Positions 11,870 through 23,700 of a stretch of DNA of 64,000 nucleotides are shown piece by piece. A program made the position numbers and the translations under genes. The notes below the pieces were generated by a model. It ran no database searches. It saw nothing but the letters and a program-made list of their open reading frames with translations, and was not told the DNA's origin. The stretch's first letter is position 1, and the number at the start of each line of letters is the position of its first letter. The stretch covers positions 100,843,872-100,907,871 of the forward strand of contig JAYESD010000005.1 in the NCBI GenBank assembly GCA_036927565.1. Direction: 5' to 3'. The DNA is from Tuctoria greenei. Its lineage: Eukaryota; Streptophyta; Magnoliopsida; Poales; Poaceae.

Positions 11870-12472
11870 TCAGTAGTCGCCGGAGAGCACCTTGCAGCCC
11901 ACCTCGAAGGAGATGAAGGCGTCGATGCACAGATAGCTGATCAGCTCGCTGGAGAGATTGTACGCGTCCCAGTTGCTCGTCCTCACCCCATAAGGATTCT
12001 CCATGTAGGCGCCCATCACAGCACTCGCAATGTCCTTCAGCCTCGCACGGCGAAGGCTCGGGCGATCCATCTCCTCCGCCGCGAGCTTGGCCAGGTCCAC
12101 TGTTTTTGCCACCTTCAGCTGCCAGTCCTTCCAAAGTCTGTCGGTGTCACCCTCCATGCCGACGCCGGTGAAGTGGTAGTCGGAATCATTGAGGAAATCT
12201 TCCAGCTCGCCGGGGATGTAGTCAGCATGGATGACCTGGAAGATGAGGCAGCGGCGGCCGATGCAGAGCTGCAGAACGGCGACGGGGTTTTGGTCGGCGG
12301 AATAGCTGGGGCGCCACTCGACGTCAAGCTCGACGTCGAGCTTGTGAAGGCACCGACGGTGGATGGGGAGAACCTCGTCGAGCTAGTCCTCCACGGCCTT
12401 GCGAGAGGACGTTACAATGGTGGTGATCACATCTTCCTCGAATGTCACGTTGTACACCTAAGTCCCCGCCAT
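11870..12472 (-). pseudogene. 3'-5' exonuclease domain protein (RNase D/WRN-like), broken
   Basis: A single minus-strand frame of 201 codons reads as a DEDDy 3'-5' exonuclease of the RNase H-like fold, which would trim nucleic acid 3' ends. Exo I is ELDVEWRPSY with the D-x-E pair at about codons 50-52. LQLCIGRRCLIFQVIHADYI follows. Exo II lies around GVGMEGDTDRLW. AKTVDLAKLAAEEM follows. Exo III is SYLCIDAFISFEVG with the Tyr and Asp. All expected acidic positions are present. Two TAG codons interrupt it, at codon 5 (MAGT then stop) and about codon 31, so from the ATG at 12472 no full protein can be made. The next in-frame Met (12157) would lose Exo I. An upstream exon replacing the first codons cannot be excluded. 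Confidence 0.75.
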
Positions 12473-13714
12473 TGGGTCTCTCTCCTTGTCATCCCTACCG
12501 TTGCCGTCTACGGCGGCGCGACGCAACTTCTCTCTTGTGCAAAACCTTTGTCTACACCTTTAGTTTGGATTTTAATTGGAAATAGGCCTGGATATATAAC
12601 GGATGCAGTTACGATATGAGTGGTGGAGTTTACGAATTTCACAGGCCTAAGCCCGGAGTAAATAGAGTAATGAAGATTTTTGAATCTTATATACTCTTTC
12701 TAATTTTTAATTCTTATCGTTATGACCACAAGTTGCATTGTCTTAACCTAACACCACGTACAACAACAACAACATTTCTTAGGAGGCCACCCACTGGATA
12801 TGTCAGGTGGGCCACGGGATACCCTGGGTCCAGTCCCTAGAGAGTAGCTAGTGTGAATACATGCTGGAGAGATCAGCGGAATCGAGAACTGGCCAATTAA
12901 GATGGATATCAGCAGTGTCATGGTTCATGTATTGAAACGCGCGCCATCCTTTTTCTTCTTCTCTTTTTTCTTATAAGTTCATATTATTTTCCACCAATCT
13001 TCTAACCCTCCTTTATCTGAAGTTGTACGGTTGGATCAGGATACGTGGCAGGCGTACACTTTATGACACACTAGTGAAAGTAAAACATCCAATACATTTT
13101 ATGACACACTTGTGAAAGTAAAATACTCGATACATTTTATTATTATGTTAGTCTATAACTAAGGCTCAATCCAAATCGGACAAAAATTTCGATGACTCTT
13201 ACTTCTAGCTTGTTTTTGCAAGCCATCTGAATCAAGTCTTTTTTATCTTCACACTTTTGCAATGACGCCCACGAGCATCTAATTTGGGCTAAAGTTGATA
13301 CGTACTCCAGAAACTGTTGTTGCATTTTTTGTGATTTAATACGTGCTTTGCTGTTTGATTGCTCATTATGTTGGATCTATGTTGGGTATGAACATAGAGA
13401 GTGGGCTTCTCCCTGCTGGTCCTATCAGATAAACTAGCTGGTAGTCACTTTCTAGATCTCCAGCTCAGTAGAGTTGGAAGTGGAAATATATTCCATTCTA
13501 AAAGATAAAAGAGATAAATAGTCCACTAGTTTATTGTTAGAACAACAACATAAGAACTATTTTTGCGCACCAATGAACAGAAAATTAAAGTTCATTACCT
13601 TAAGACTATACATTACAAACAAGAAAAAAGAAAAACACAAACTACAAACAAGAAAATAAAAACAACACAACTAAGAACAAGAAAAAAAACTACTTCTCCT
13701 CCACCTCGCACCAG
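12473..13714. other. Non-coding stretch with a two-copy tandem repeat
   Basis: No gene recognised. At 13062-13140 a roughly 41-bp unit with TTATGACACAC and GTGAAAGTAAAA occurs twice in tandem. The remainder is ordinary AT-rich intergenic DNA plus the presumed promoter flank of the exonuclease pseudogene. Confidence 0.5.
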
Positions 13715-14114
13715 CTACTTCTTCTTCTCCTTCTCCTCCTCCTCCTTGGGCTCCTGGCTGGGCGGGGGCACCTACTGCGGTGGAGACGAGAAGCCCAGTT
13801 TCCTAGATGTCGATGCCACCATGTTGTCGCAGTCGGCGACGCCGAGCTCGTCCGCCAGCGTCTCCCAGAGGACGTCGAGGCGACTGGCCAAGTGCTTCAT
13901 GCGGAAGAAGTAGTGGCCCGTGGTCCCCATTGCAGCATACTCTGGAAGGGGTCCAAGCCCAAGGCAATGCATGGACCGTAATGTATTGTCAAATACATCA
14001 TGTGCCATCTTCCGGAGAGCCCACTCCTTGTCGGGGGGGGGGGGAGTCCAGTTGGGGAAGCTTCCCCTTGGCGTCCTTCGGCGGGCTTGGCGGCGGCGTT
14101 TTGTTGTCAGCCAT
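13715..14114 (-). pseudogene. Uncharacterised gene family, copy 5 (diverged)
   Basis: A fifth, more distant member in the centre between the arms. The likely start is the ATG at 14114 in a good plant context (ACCATGG), opening MADNKTPPPSPPKDAKGK. A run of 12 C on the coding strand (near 14033-14044) shifts that frame; the conserved part is read in the next frame: KMAHDVFDNTLRSMHCLGLG, then MGTTGHYFFRMK and SRLDVLWETLADELG, the counterpart of the core in the arm copies. A TAG at 13772 precedes a Lys/Glu-rich tail that would end at 13715. With 10 or 13 C the frames would join, so a sequencing or replication slip in the run is possible. Function unknown. Confidence 0.55.
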
Positions 14115-14222
14115 GGTGTTCTTGGCGAGGTTTTGGGAAGAGAGGAAGAGTGGCTGTGTGGAGAAGACGATGGCATGCCCGAATGATCTTATAGCGTAGT
14201 AGCAGCCTGGCTGGGGTGCTCA

Positions 14223-14329
14223 TCCTCTGCAGTACTGCAGGTGCAGTAGAGGTGGCTGACATGTGGGTCCCACACCCTGTAGGGCCCTCATGCCAGCCAT
14301 CTCTATTGCACCTGCAGTACTGCAGCGGA
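14223..14329. repeat. Second MITE-like hairpin with GCAGTACTGCAGGTGCA ends
   Basis: TCCTCTGCAGTACTGCAGGTGCA-type left end (14223-14245) and its near-perfect inverse at 14307-14329. The inner part, GTGGCTGACATGTGGG, resembles the inner part of the unit at 3451-3556. Total 107 bp, non-coding. Confidence 0.6.
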
Positions 14330-15539
14330 TTTGAACCCGCCTAGCTATTCGTCTCTCGACGCGCGCAGTAGTGGTGATGGTACACGGAGTGGTTCCAATT
14401 GAATTCAAAGATGCGCATGCGCTGCGCGCGTTTAGGGCGCCTCGGTGACTAGCGCGCACGTAAGCTAGGTGCGCCTGGTGGCATCAGCCACCTATACAAA
14501 TGGCTACGGCTTGAAGGACCAAACCTTATGCGACAAAAAGCAACGTATAATAATTCCTCTGCCCCAACTCAACTCTATTTCTGTTTTGGTCAAACTAATA
14601 ACTTTGACCAATGATTTATATGGAATTTATTAACTTCAATAACATGTAGTACTAGATTGTATATTATGGAAATATTTTCATGGTGAATCTAAAAGTACAA
14701 TTCTTATATTGTTAAAACAGATCAAAATTGCGTAAATCTCACAGATAGATTTGACGAAACCTAAGATTTCCCTTTGAAAAAGTTTTATATTTTACAATAG
14801 TTTTACATATGTAGTATGCACATAGGATATATAACTTGATAGTTTTGCAAAAAAGCATGGAGGAGAAATATGTATATGCCATATGCTACTACTATGTAAA
14901 TTAGAGGTGGGCAAATAAACTGAGACCGAAAAACCAAAACTGAAAAAACCGAGATGGGAACCGAAAAGACTGAAATATCGGGTACCGGGTACTTTTCGGG
15001 TAGAAAATATAAATAACTGAAAAATAAATTTTGGGTTCGGGTACCACTCTCGGGTAACTAAAATAATTGAATAGTAGGTCCATCAAATAATAAGTTAAAT
15101 TATGCGTGCTAAACTATGAACAATTCAAATTTAGATATTTTATTTTCAAGTTGTGATGTGTGAAGTTGCTGGATTTAATATTCAAGATTTCCGCTGCATT
15201 AGTTGAACTTGTCATTAATATTCATTAGAGCTCGTATTCGAGGATGATATGGTTTGTGTAATAAAATTTGGTTAATTAATCTTGTTCTGGGGTAATTTTC
15301 TGTATACTCTTTGTGATTGCACTCGTGTAGGTGTGTTGAACATCCTGGGCACACATATGCGTGAGCTTGGTTCGTTTTGTTGGAACCGAGCGTCACATGC
15401 CGCCATTGCTGTTGTCGCCGTCCTTCTGTACTCCTAATCTATCTTTCGACAGCATAACATCATCTATTTAACACTACACCCCCCTATCCGGTGCAGTTCT
15501 TCAAGTATAAAGGGGATTGTTCACGTCAGGGGAGTAGCA
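14330..15539. other. Non-coding stretch with a hAT-like end
   Basis: No gene recognised. At about 14903-15062, TAGAGGTGGGCAAAT is followed by repeated ACCGAAAA/ACTGAAAA words and GGTACCGGGTAC-type words, an arrangement I associate with the ends of plant hAT-like elements. No partner end was found, so this is tentative. Confidence 0.35.
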
Positions 15540-15837
15540 GACGATATCGGGGGAGATGTCGTGTTCAAGAACGGGAGGGTGAGGTACGTGCTGACGCTAT
15601 TGGGCACGACGGTGCCATGGCAGACTGCGGTGTCTGAGGGTGTCACCTCAGCATCTAACAAACTTGGTAGCCGTCATGGTGTCCGAAGGGCTCCATGTGT
15701 CCGGCTGCCACATCAAGCCAGTGGTCACGCTGGGCCACGCCATCACCAGCCGGATCACCCTGTTCCGATCAGAGCTCTACGTCATAGTCAGGCTTCGTAA
15801 GGCGACACCTCCCTTTGCCCGACCACACCAACATTGA
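15540..15837 (+). pseudogene. Decayed gene fragment of unknown family
   Basis: Two overlapping plus-strand frames look protein-like: VFKNGRVRYVLTLLGTTVPW (from 15561) and, after a shift near 15650, NLVAVMVSEGLHVSGCHIK and TSRITLFRSELYVIVRLR. Codon composition is more gene-like than that of the surroundings. I do not recognise the family. It may be a host-gene piece carried by a nearby CACTA element. Confidence 0.3.
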
Positions 15838-15845
15838 CCTAGCCA

Positions 15846-16400
15846 GTGGGCGCCTCCTCGGCCTTCTTCCATCCTCTCGTCGTGGGCGAGGTCGGCGCTG
15901 GGAGGGTTAGCGCAGAGGAGGGGGCAGTGCAGGGAGGGGACAGCGCAGGGGATGGGAGGCACAAGGAGGGGGCAGAGCAGCTGGGGACGGGGCTTTGCAA
16001 GGGCTGCGGAGGGGAGGGACGGCAGTGACGGAGGGCGCAGGGGAGGGGCGTCGGCGAGGCCGCCGTAGGGAGGGGTGGTGGCAAGAGCGGCACAGGGGAG
16101 GAGAAGGGGGTAGCGCTGGGGAGGGCGATGAGGGCAGCGCAGGGGAGGGAGCAGCGCAGGGGAGGGGCAGCATTGAGTGCGGTGCAGGGGAAGGGCGGTG
16201 GTGGAGGGGAGGGGAGAGGGTGGCAGCACAAGGGAGAGGAGGGGTGACAGGAAGGAGGGGGCGACGGGGAGAGGTGGCACCGTACCAGGGAGGCGGAGAA
16301 TGGCGGCAGCGATGGCCTTCGACGGCGGCACGGCGGCGGTGGAGGCGGTGGCTCGGCGGCGGTGGAGGCGGTGTGGAGGGTACGGGCGGGATTTGGCGGT
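15846..16400. repeat. Purine-rich, G-run-dense block
   Basis: The plus strand is dominated by GGGAGGGG, GCAGGGGAGG and GGCGGTGG words over about 550 bp. The Pro/Ala/Leu-rich and Arg/Gly-rich ORFs read through it in several frames on both strands are composition artefacts. Confidence 0.6.
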
Positions 16401-16713
16401 GTATGGTGAAAATTTGTTATCGACGACGGTGTAAGTCAATCATCATCGATAAGCTACTATAGACGATGGTGGGTTTGGACCGTCGACGATAACGGCTCTG
16501 GTGCACCCGGATTCAGCCCATATTGATGGCGGGCTCTAATTGGAGATGGCATATCATCGTCTTTAAGTAATGAACGACAGTGTTGGATCAACTTTTGTCG
16601 ATAATTGGCTTATTGACGATGGTCGGATTTAGCTGTCGTCAATTGGTTAAGGGACAACGAGGCCGTTGTCTATTATTCTAGCCGTCGTTTACTGTTGCAA
16701 TTCCTATAGTGGC
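16401..16713 (-). mobile_element. CACTA-like element terminus (first)
   Basis: On the reverse strand the segment opens CACTATAGGAATTGCAACAG at 16713, followed by repeated GACGACGG/ATCGTC words in both orientations (for example near 16640, 16590 and 16450). A CACTA tip followed by short subterminal repeats defines an element end. The opposite tip was not found. Confidence 0.55.
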
Positions 16714-16984
16714 GGAAACGGGCGGCCGATGCAGCAGCCATGAGGCGGAGCGGCGGTTGAGCGAGGTTTGGAGGAAGGACCATGATGTGAGATTGGGGAG
16801 AGGGACAGTGAGATCGAGGAGAGATTGGGGATAAGAATGTGAGGTGTTAGTGCTGCTGCTGTTATAGGCATAGCTCGCGTGCGGGTTCCACAGATGTCCT
16901 CTTGAGAGTCTTTGGCTCGGTAAGCAGCAGATAGCGGATATTTGAAGTCCAAGAGCGATTTGTGGGATTAAGCTGTTGACCAAT

Positions 16985-17196
16985 CAAGAGCCACCATTAT
17001 CACAGGCAAATTTTAATCAATGACCGCCTGTGATAACCTATATTTGTTCAGGGGGGTTTTTAGTTACAGACCGCATGTGATATGTTATTATTACAGGCGG
17101 ATTTTAATGTATGTTACATCATAGGAGGATCTATGTACGAACCGTCTATAAAAAAATTTTGATGCGCCTGCAAAAATATTTTTTGTAGTAGTGCTT
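16985..17196 (-). mobile_element. CACTA-like element terminus (second)
   Basis: The reverse strand starts CACTACTACAAAAAATATT at 17196, typical of grass CACTA tips, followed by repeated GCCTGTAATAA/GCCTGTGATAA words, some inverted (TTATCACAGGC). A different family from the tip at 16713. No matching second tip was found. Confidence 0.65.
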
Positions 17197-17451
17197 CTTC
17201 TGGTCGGTCTGCTGGTGGCGTCGCCGCCTCTGCGAGCTTCGAGCGCTGCTGCCTAGAGCTGCACGCACCACCGCATGCCGTGTCCCTTCGCGGTCCACCG
17301 TGAGGCTGCAAATTGCGTGCAGAAAGATCGGCGTCGCGCGCCATCAGTCTGGCCTCAACCTCGTCGTCGCCTTGGCATGCCGCCGTCTCGGCGCTTTGCC
17401 TTCAACCTCGTGTCGTCACCGTCAGTTAGATAGTGGTGCGGGCCAAGGCGA
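17197..17451. other. GC-rich stretch, unexplained
   Basis: About 250 bp of GC-rich sequence between the CACTA tip and the inner end of the right arm. Minus-strand reading gives a short Arg/Ala-rich ORF without recognisable domains. Confidence 0.3.
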
Positions 17452-17551
17452 TGGCTTTTAAAAACATGCATGTTATTTCACATGCTTCGAGGTATTTCAC
17501 ATGACCGGTTGATGTCTTTCACATGCATTTTAGTTGTCCATGCATACTACA
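17452..17551 (-). repeat. Inner tip of right arm, severed by retrotransposon insertion
   Basis: GCTTTTAAAAACATGCATGT through GTTGTCCATGCATACTAC is the inverse of about 11630-11728. The match stops at 17551 and resumes at 39552 (GCCCCGAACATGATCAACGAG), so the gypsy element between them inserted into the arm after the duplication. Confidence 0.8.
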
Positions 17552-20333
17552 TGTGACACCCAGTTCTGAAGAATGAACCAAGCGTTATGCATATGTGTAC
17601 CCAGGACATTTAACACACATACACAAGTGATTCACAAACAATAAACAGATCATAACCATGTCTCAATTATTTATACTAATAATAGTACCTTATTACAAAC
17701 CAAATAGTCTCAATTACAAGTTCTAATGAAACTGCAGCGGAAAAACTAAACTCTAATTGCTTCAATCTCCACAGGCATGTTTGACGACAAAACACACGCC
17801 TAAAACTCCTCAAAGACATCCTGGTACTCCACCTGGTCGCCTTCGTCTGCATTTGGTGGGGGAATAGCAAGGGTGAGCACATGTCGTACTCAGCAAGTGT
17901 AAGAAAGTATGACATGTAGCTTAAACAAGGAATAACAATAAAATGGGCTAATTGCATAAAAGTACATTCAAAACAGTTGAAAATGCAATTATATCATTAT
18001 TAAGTGAGTTCCTTTCCCAATAACCCATATACCATCAATTCCAACTTATATAACCAATTCCAGAAGTAATAAACCATATTTAACTCATAACTGCTCATTT
18101 ATCTCAAACTCATCAATTCCATATACCAATGCCATTTAAATAACCAATACCGATTCTCAATTCAATTCCAGCCATTAAACCATATTAATGTCCAAATTCT
18201 AATCATGTGAGGGTTCATGTTTGTCATAATCGGGAGCATGGTTATCACGATAGTTTTTAAACACACCCCGAGTCTGTACCACTTTACCCACAAGTTCATA
18301 ATTTCATCACTTTTGATGACTATAAAACCTCAGTTATGCCATCTCACACTTCCTTAGTTGTGTGGCCAATAGATCACAAAATAGCCTTTACAAAGTGATT
18401 ACTAGCATATTTGGATCTCAATGAGGTTTCACCAGTGATGATGTCTCCAACTGAGCACATCCAACAAAGGGCCAACTCTTGAGCCACTCGAATCCCAGCG
18501 TAGTCCCACCAATCTCTATAAACCCAATCCGACTACACCTTCCTCAAGCATTCTTAATGGTCCAAATAGTACTGGCAATACACTAATTAGTCAGCTAAGC
18601 CACACTTTTACTTGGCCCCGTGGTGGCACTATAAATCCTGGATGGTAGCTCCATGAACTGGTCCTTGGATCTAAAGCAAGCAAAACCACCAAAAACAGTC
18701 CATCCCATTCCACATAACTTACTTGCATATATCCCTAGGCACCATGTTGCTAATGGGTCATTATTATCAAATCTCATCATTCATGTGTCCATTTGTTCAT
18801 AATTAAGTAATATGAGGGTTTACCATACCCAATTTAGTATTGCAAAGCAAAAATTGCAAAATACCCTTCCCGACTCTCTACATAGCGTTCAAGCGACAAG
18901 GGTGGTCATACAAAACTAGTAAACTCCTACAATTGTGTTTTCACATCAATTTTGAACCTTTAAAACAGGATCAATATGGTCAAGGGCACTTGCCTTGCTC
19001 CTGAGCTTGGTTTGGATCGAAGGCTTCAGAACTCTGGTTTTGCAGGTCCTCGAAAGCACTCTCTACTGCAATTCCTTCTATTTCGAGTGACAAACATGCA
19101 AAACAGACAATCCAATCAATTAATGCTCATATAGTACTCAATATGCCATGATACGCATGATCAATGCAATTGTGAGGTAAACCTTGTTAATGAGTTGCTA
19201 TTAATGTTTACTAACTAGTTACAATAGTTTCCAACAAGTTTGAATAGGTTTACAATTGATTTTTGTTGATCTGGAACTGATTCAGGACATTCTAGATTCA
19301 GATACCTGACTAGTGCGGTTTCAGGGGCCGGACTAGACCGCCCTAGACAGAACTAGATTTTAAGGTTTTCTTGATCTGCGAGAACTGGGGTTGAATTTGC
19401 ATGAAAACATGAATGTAGAGGGTATACCATGTGTTTAGAGATCCAAAGATCAAGGTTTTGACGTGCGACTTTAAATCTTGGCGATTAGAGCTTGATGGAG
19501 ATGAGTTGATGAAGATTGGTGATGGAGAACGTCAATTCGTCAAAGAATCAATGAAGGTTGATCTTAATTGGTCCTTTTTTTGTGTGTCTCCCCTCCTGCG
19601 TGCTTCTGGACATGATCTTGACGATAGCACAATGCAAAAGCTGCAGCAAGGGTTTTCTTTGGGGTGGAGAGGTGTGGGGCATTGGGTTGTTTACATAGAG
19701 GTGCGGAATTAGGGTTTTGGGGTGAATTCTGGGTAGAATTCGGTGTGAGACGCGTAGGGGCTGTGGTGGGGTCCTCTTGAGCTCCTCTGAGGTTAGGCAC
19801 AAAGTTCTTGCGCCAAAAGTAGGCAATTACCCAAAAACAATTTGTGGAGAAATAAAAGAATCCAAGTTGAGTTCAGTAGGCCGGACTAGTCCGCATTTAG
19901 GAGCGGACAAGTCAATTTTGGAACGTAGGCTACGTCGAACTAGTCCGGTGTATAAGGTCGGACAAGTTCGGGGTTGAAAAATAAAACGCTTCCGGGCTAA
20001 AATTCAACGAAGAACGGACCAGTCTGCTTGGACCACAGACATGTCCGTACAACATCAGAGACCAAACCGGACTAGTCTGTGCTTTGTGCCGGACAAGTCC
20101 GAGCTCTGAAGGAAACTGAATTTTCTGAACAGATGATACTAAATTTTTTGAACACGAAATAGGGATGCCGGGCTAGTCCGGTTTTATAGGTCGGCCAAGT
20201 CCACACCCTGATGGACTGAAATCTCCAGTTTAGCCTTAAATTCATTTTAATCTTATTCCTTTTTACATGACATAATGTTAAACATGTATGAGGATGTATG
20301 CAATGCATCTTGCATGAAAATGAGGGTGTTACA
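17552..20333 (-). repeat. LTR of outer gypsy element (3' LTR in element orientation)
   Basis: Starts TGTGACACCCAGTTC and ends GAGGGTGTTACA. The TATA-like site near 19690 has decayed to TTTACATAG. Five pairs of GGAC-(CTAG/CAAG)-like palindromes lie between about 19880 and 20205, the U3 region when read on the minus strand. Confidence 0.85.
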
Positions 20334-23300
20334 AACCTACCCCCCCTTAAAATGAATCTCGCCCTCGAGATTTGACGTGGAAGGAAAGAGATAGAGAAAT
20401 TCCTTCTTGAGATCATCCTCTCGCTCTGAAGTTGCTTCTGATTCTCTATGATGCTTCCATTGCACTTTGCACCATCGAATCACCTTGTTTCTTGTGACCC
20501 TGCCCTTGGTGTTCAAAATTTTGATAGGTTGCTCGGCATAGGTAAAATCTTCCTCAGGCTCTAATTCTTCCATTGGTACTTGCTCTTTCGGTACCCTCAG
20601 GCACTTCTTGAGCTGGGAAACATGAAACACATCTTGAACATCGGAAAGCTGCGCAGACGTCTCCAGTTTATATGCTACTTCTCCCTGTGTGTCCAAAATC
20701 TTGAATCGTCCAATATAATAGGTGCCAACTTGCCCTTGACATTAAACCGCTTGTGACCTCACATAGGTGATACCTTAAGATATACAAAGTCTCCCACCAT
20801 GAAAGATAAGCTTCTTCGTCTATTGTCCATGTAACCCTTCTGTCTTGACTGAGCAGCCCTTAAGTTCTCGCGGACGGTCTGCACTTGCTTTTCGGCCTCT
20901 TGGATCACATCAGGTCCAAATACTTGAGTTTCCTCTATCTCGTTACAAAACAAGGGTGTTCTACACCTTCTCCCATACAATGCTTCATATGGTGACATCT
21001 TCAATCTTGCTTGATAATTGTTGTTGTAAGAAAATTCAGCATATGGAAGGCTCTTGTCCCAAATTCTTCCATACTTTAGCACACATGCTCTTCGCATGTC
21101 TTCCAAAATCTGATTTATCCTCTCGGTTTGTCCATTCGTCTGAGGGTGATACGCAGTACTAAAATTCAGTTGAGTTCCCATCAATTCGTGCAACTTCTGG
21201 CAGAATCTCGAGGTAAACTGAGAACCTCTATAGGAAACTATTTTCTTGGGCACCCCGTGTAAACAAACTATTCTTCCCATATACAGTTCTGCTAGCTTTG
21301 CTCCACTATAGGTAGTCTTGATAGGAATGAAATGCCCTGATTTTGTCAATCGATGTATAATAACACATATTGAAACATACCCCGCCGAAGTGTGAGGCAT
21401 ACCAACTATGAAATCCATACCAACCTCTTCCCACTTCCATCCTGGAATCTCAAATGGCTGTAATAATCTAGCTGGCCATTGATGTTCAGCTTTGACTTGT
21501 TGGCATACATCACATAGTGCAACATATTCTGCTATGTCCCTCTTTATACCATCCCACCAGCAACACGTCTTCAGGTCCTTGTACATCTCTGTAAAACCCG
21601 AATGGATAGAGTAAAACGATCCATGTGCCTCCTTTAATATCAACTGTCGGAGACTCTTATCATTAGGCACAACAATCTATTTCCCCAGCCATATAGTACC
21701 ATAGTCATCCTCATCAAATCTTAACTCTCTCCCTTCTTTGGTCCTTTCCTTGATTTCCTTGTCCTTCGTTTGACCTTCTCGAATCTCTTGTTCAAGGGTT
21801 GGATTCACTTCCATTGCTCCCATCTCATTCATGAATCCAAGATTCAACTATTCGAATTGCTTGCATAGCTTGGATGGCAACCCCCTGACGGTAAGCTGGA
21901 AGCTTGCTCCCTTTCGGCTCAAAGCATCGGCCACTACGTTGGCTTTCCTAGGATGATAGTTGATTCCCACATCATAGTACTTAATGAGTTCCAACCATCT
22001 TTGTTGCCTAAAAATTGGATCCGTCTAAGTGAATATGTACTTGAGACTCTTATGATCTGTATAAATCTCACATCTATGGCCAAGAACATAATGTCGCCAA
22101 ATCTTCAATGCATGCACTACGGCTGCAAGTTCGAGATCGTGCGTAGGATAGTTCTGCTCATGTTTCTTCAACTTCCTGGATGCATAAACTACTACTCGAC
22201 CTTCTTGCATCAATACACAACCAAATATTTGCCTTGATGCATCACAATAGATGTGAAAACTCTTACTCACATCTGGCAATACCGACACAGGTGCTATTAT
22301 CAATCTCTTCTTTAGCTCCTCAAAACTGTCCTGACAAGCTTGAGTCCATTTGAAAGGTTTCTCCTTCATTAACAACTTAGTCATGGGCTTCGCTATCTTG
22401 GAAAAGTCCTTGATGAATCGACGGTAATATCCAGCCACTCCAAGAAAACTCCTGATTTCCTTCACATTCTTTGGTGGTTCCCACTTTAGCACATATCTAA
22501 CCTTCACTGGGTTGACTGACACTCCTCCTCCAGATATGACATGGCATAGGAATGATGTTCCCCTTAACCAGAATTGGCACTTGTTGAACTTGGCATATAT
22601 CTGATGTTCTCGAAGTTTCTGCAACGTCAACTTTAAATGATTCTCATGTTCCTCTTCACTTTTCGAGTAGATCATGATGTCATTGAACACTACCACAAAC
22701 TTGTCCAAATACTCCATGAAAACCTTGTTCATAAGCTACATGAAGTATGCAGGTGCATTAGTCAATCCAAATGACATGACCGTGTACTCATAGGATCCAT
22801 ACCGTGTCCTGAAAGCTGTTTTGGGTATGTATGACGGTCTAATCTTCATTTGGAAATATCCTGACCGAAGATCAATCTTAGGGAATATTCTGGCTCCATC
22901 TTTTCGAACAGGTCTTCAATGCGGGGCAGTGTATACTTATTTTTGATTGTCACCTCGTTGAGAGACCGGTAATCTACAGACATTCTTTGGGATCCGTCCT
23001 TCATATATACGAAAGCTCTGGGGCTCCCCATGGCGACGAGCTTGGGCGTATAAAACCCTTTTTCTAACTGCTCTTTAATCTGCTTCTTGAGCTCTGCTAA
23101 TTCCTTAAGAGGCATCATATATGGCCTCTTTTCTATAGGTGCAGTTCCAGGTATTAAATCAATGACAAACTCGATGTCACAATCAGGTGGCATGCCTGCC
23201 AGTTCCTTAGGAAACACATCTAGATTCTCACGAACAACCGGAATCTCCTCCAAAGTTACTCATTCTACTTGATTTGCCATTGCCTTCTCGGTTGTTGGCT

Positions 23301-23700
23301 GAACTTCCTGGAATTCTATACTGACTCCTTCTTCATTTGTCAATTGCACTGTCCGAGTAGAACACTGAATCACTCCATTATGCTTCCTTAGGCAATCCAT
23401 TCCAAGTATGATATCCAAGCCTTGTGAACTCAGGACTATAAGGTTGGCAACATATTCTACCCCTCTTATGTCCTCATCTCTCCTCCAGGAGATTTAACCA
23501 ACAAAGTAAACTTTAGGTATGATATAGGCATGCTATGCTTTGCAACATACTTTGAAGAGATGAATGAATGTGATGCTCCATAATCAAATAGTATAGTCGT
23601 GGGGTTGGAGTTTGATAGAAAAATAACAATCGTGACATATTTAGCTTGCTGGGCCTCTTCTGCAGATATATGGTTCACCTTGCCACGAGAGAAATTTTGT
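20334..23700 (-). pseudogene. Outer gypsy pol (PR-RT-RH-IN-chromodomain), inactive
   Basis: Minus-strand pol remnants in order. Protease at about 23600 reads FDYGAS, where the inner sister has FDSGAS. Reverse transcriptase spans 23253-22400; its catalytic box reads VVFNDIMIYS because one of the paired Asp codons is lost by a 3-bp deletion near 22690 (the sister reads FIDDIMIYS). RNase H includes YCDASRQIFGCVLMQEG. Integrase spans 21670-20760, with a zinc region HSGFTEMYKDL...CDVCQQVKAEHQ and core MDFIVGMP, but the second catalytic Asp is Tyr (VSYRGSQFTS, near 21231). A C-terminal chromodomain-like tail is at 20696-20337 (KVQWKHH, EREDDL). Several frameshifts. Not functional. Confidence 0.85.

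Noticed and set aside
15777..16439. 220-codon Pro/Leu/Ala-rich minus-strand ORF
   Set aside because: Generated by the G-run-rich block; similar ORFs appear in other frames on both strands and no motif is present.
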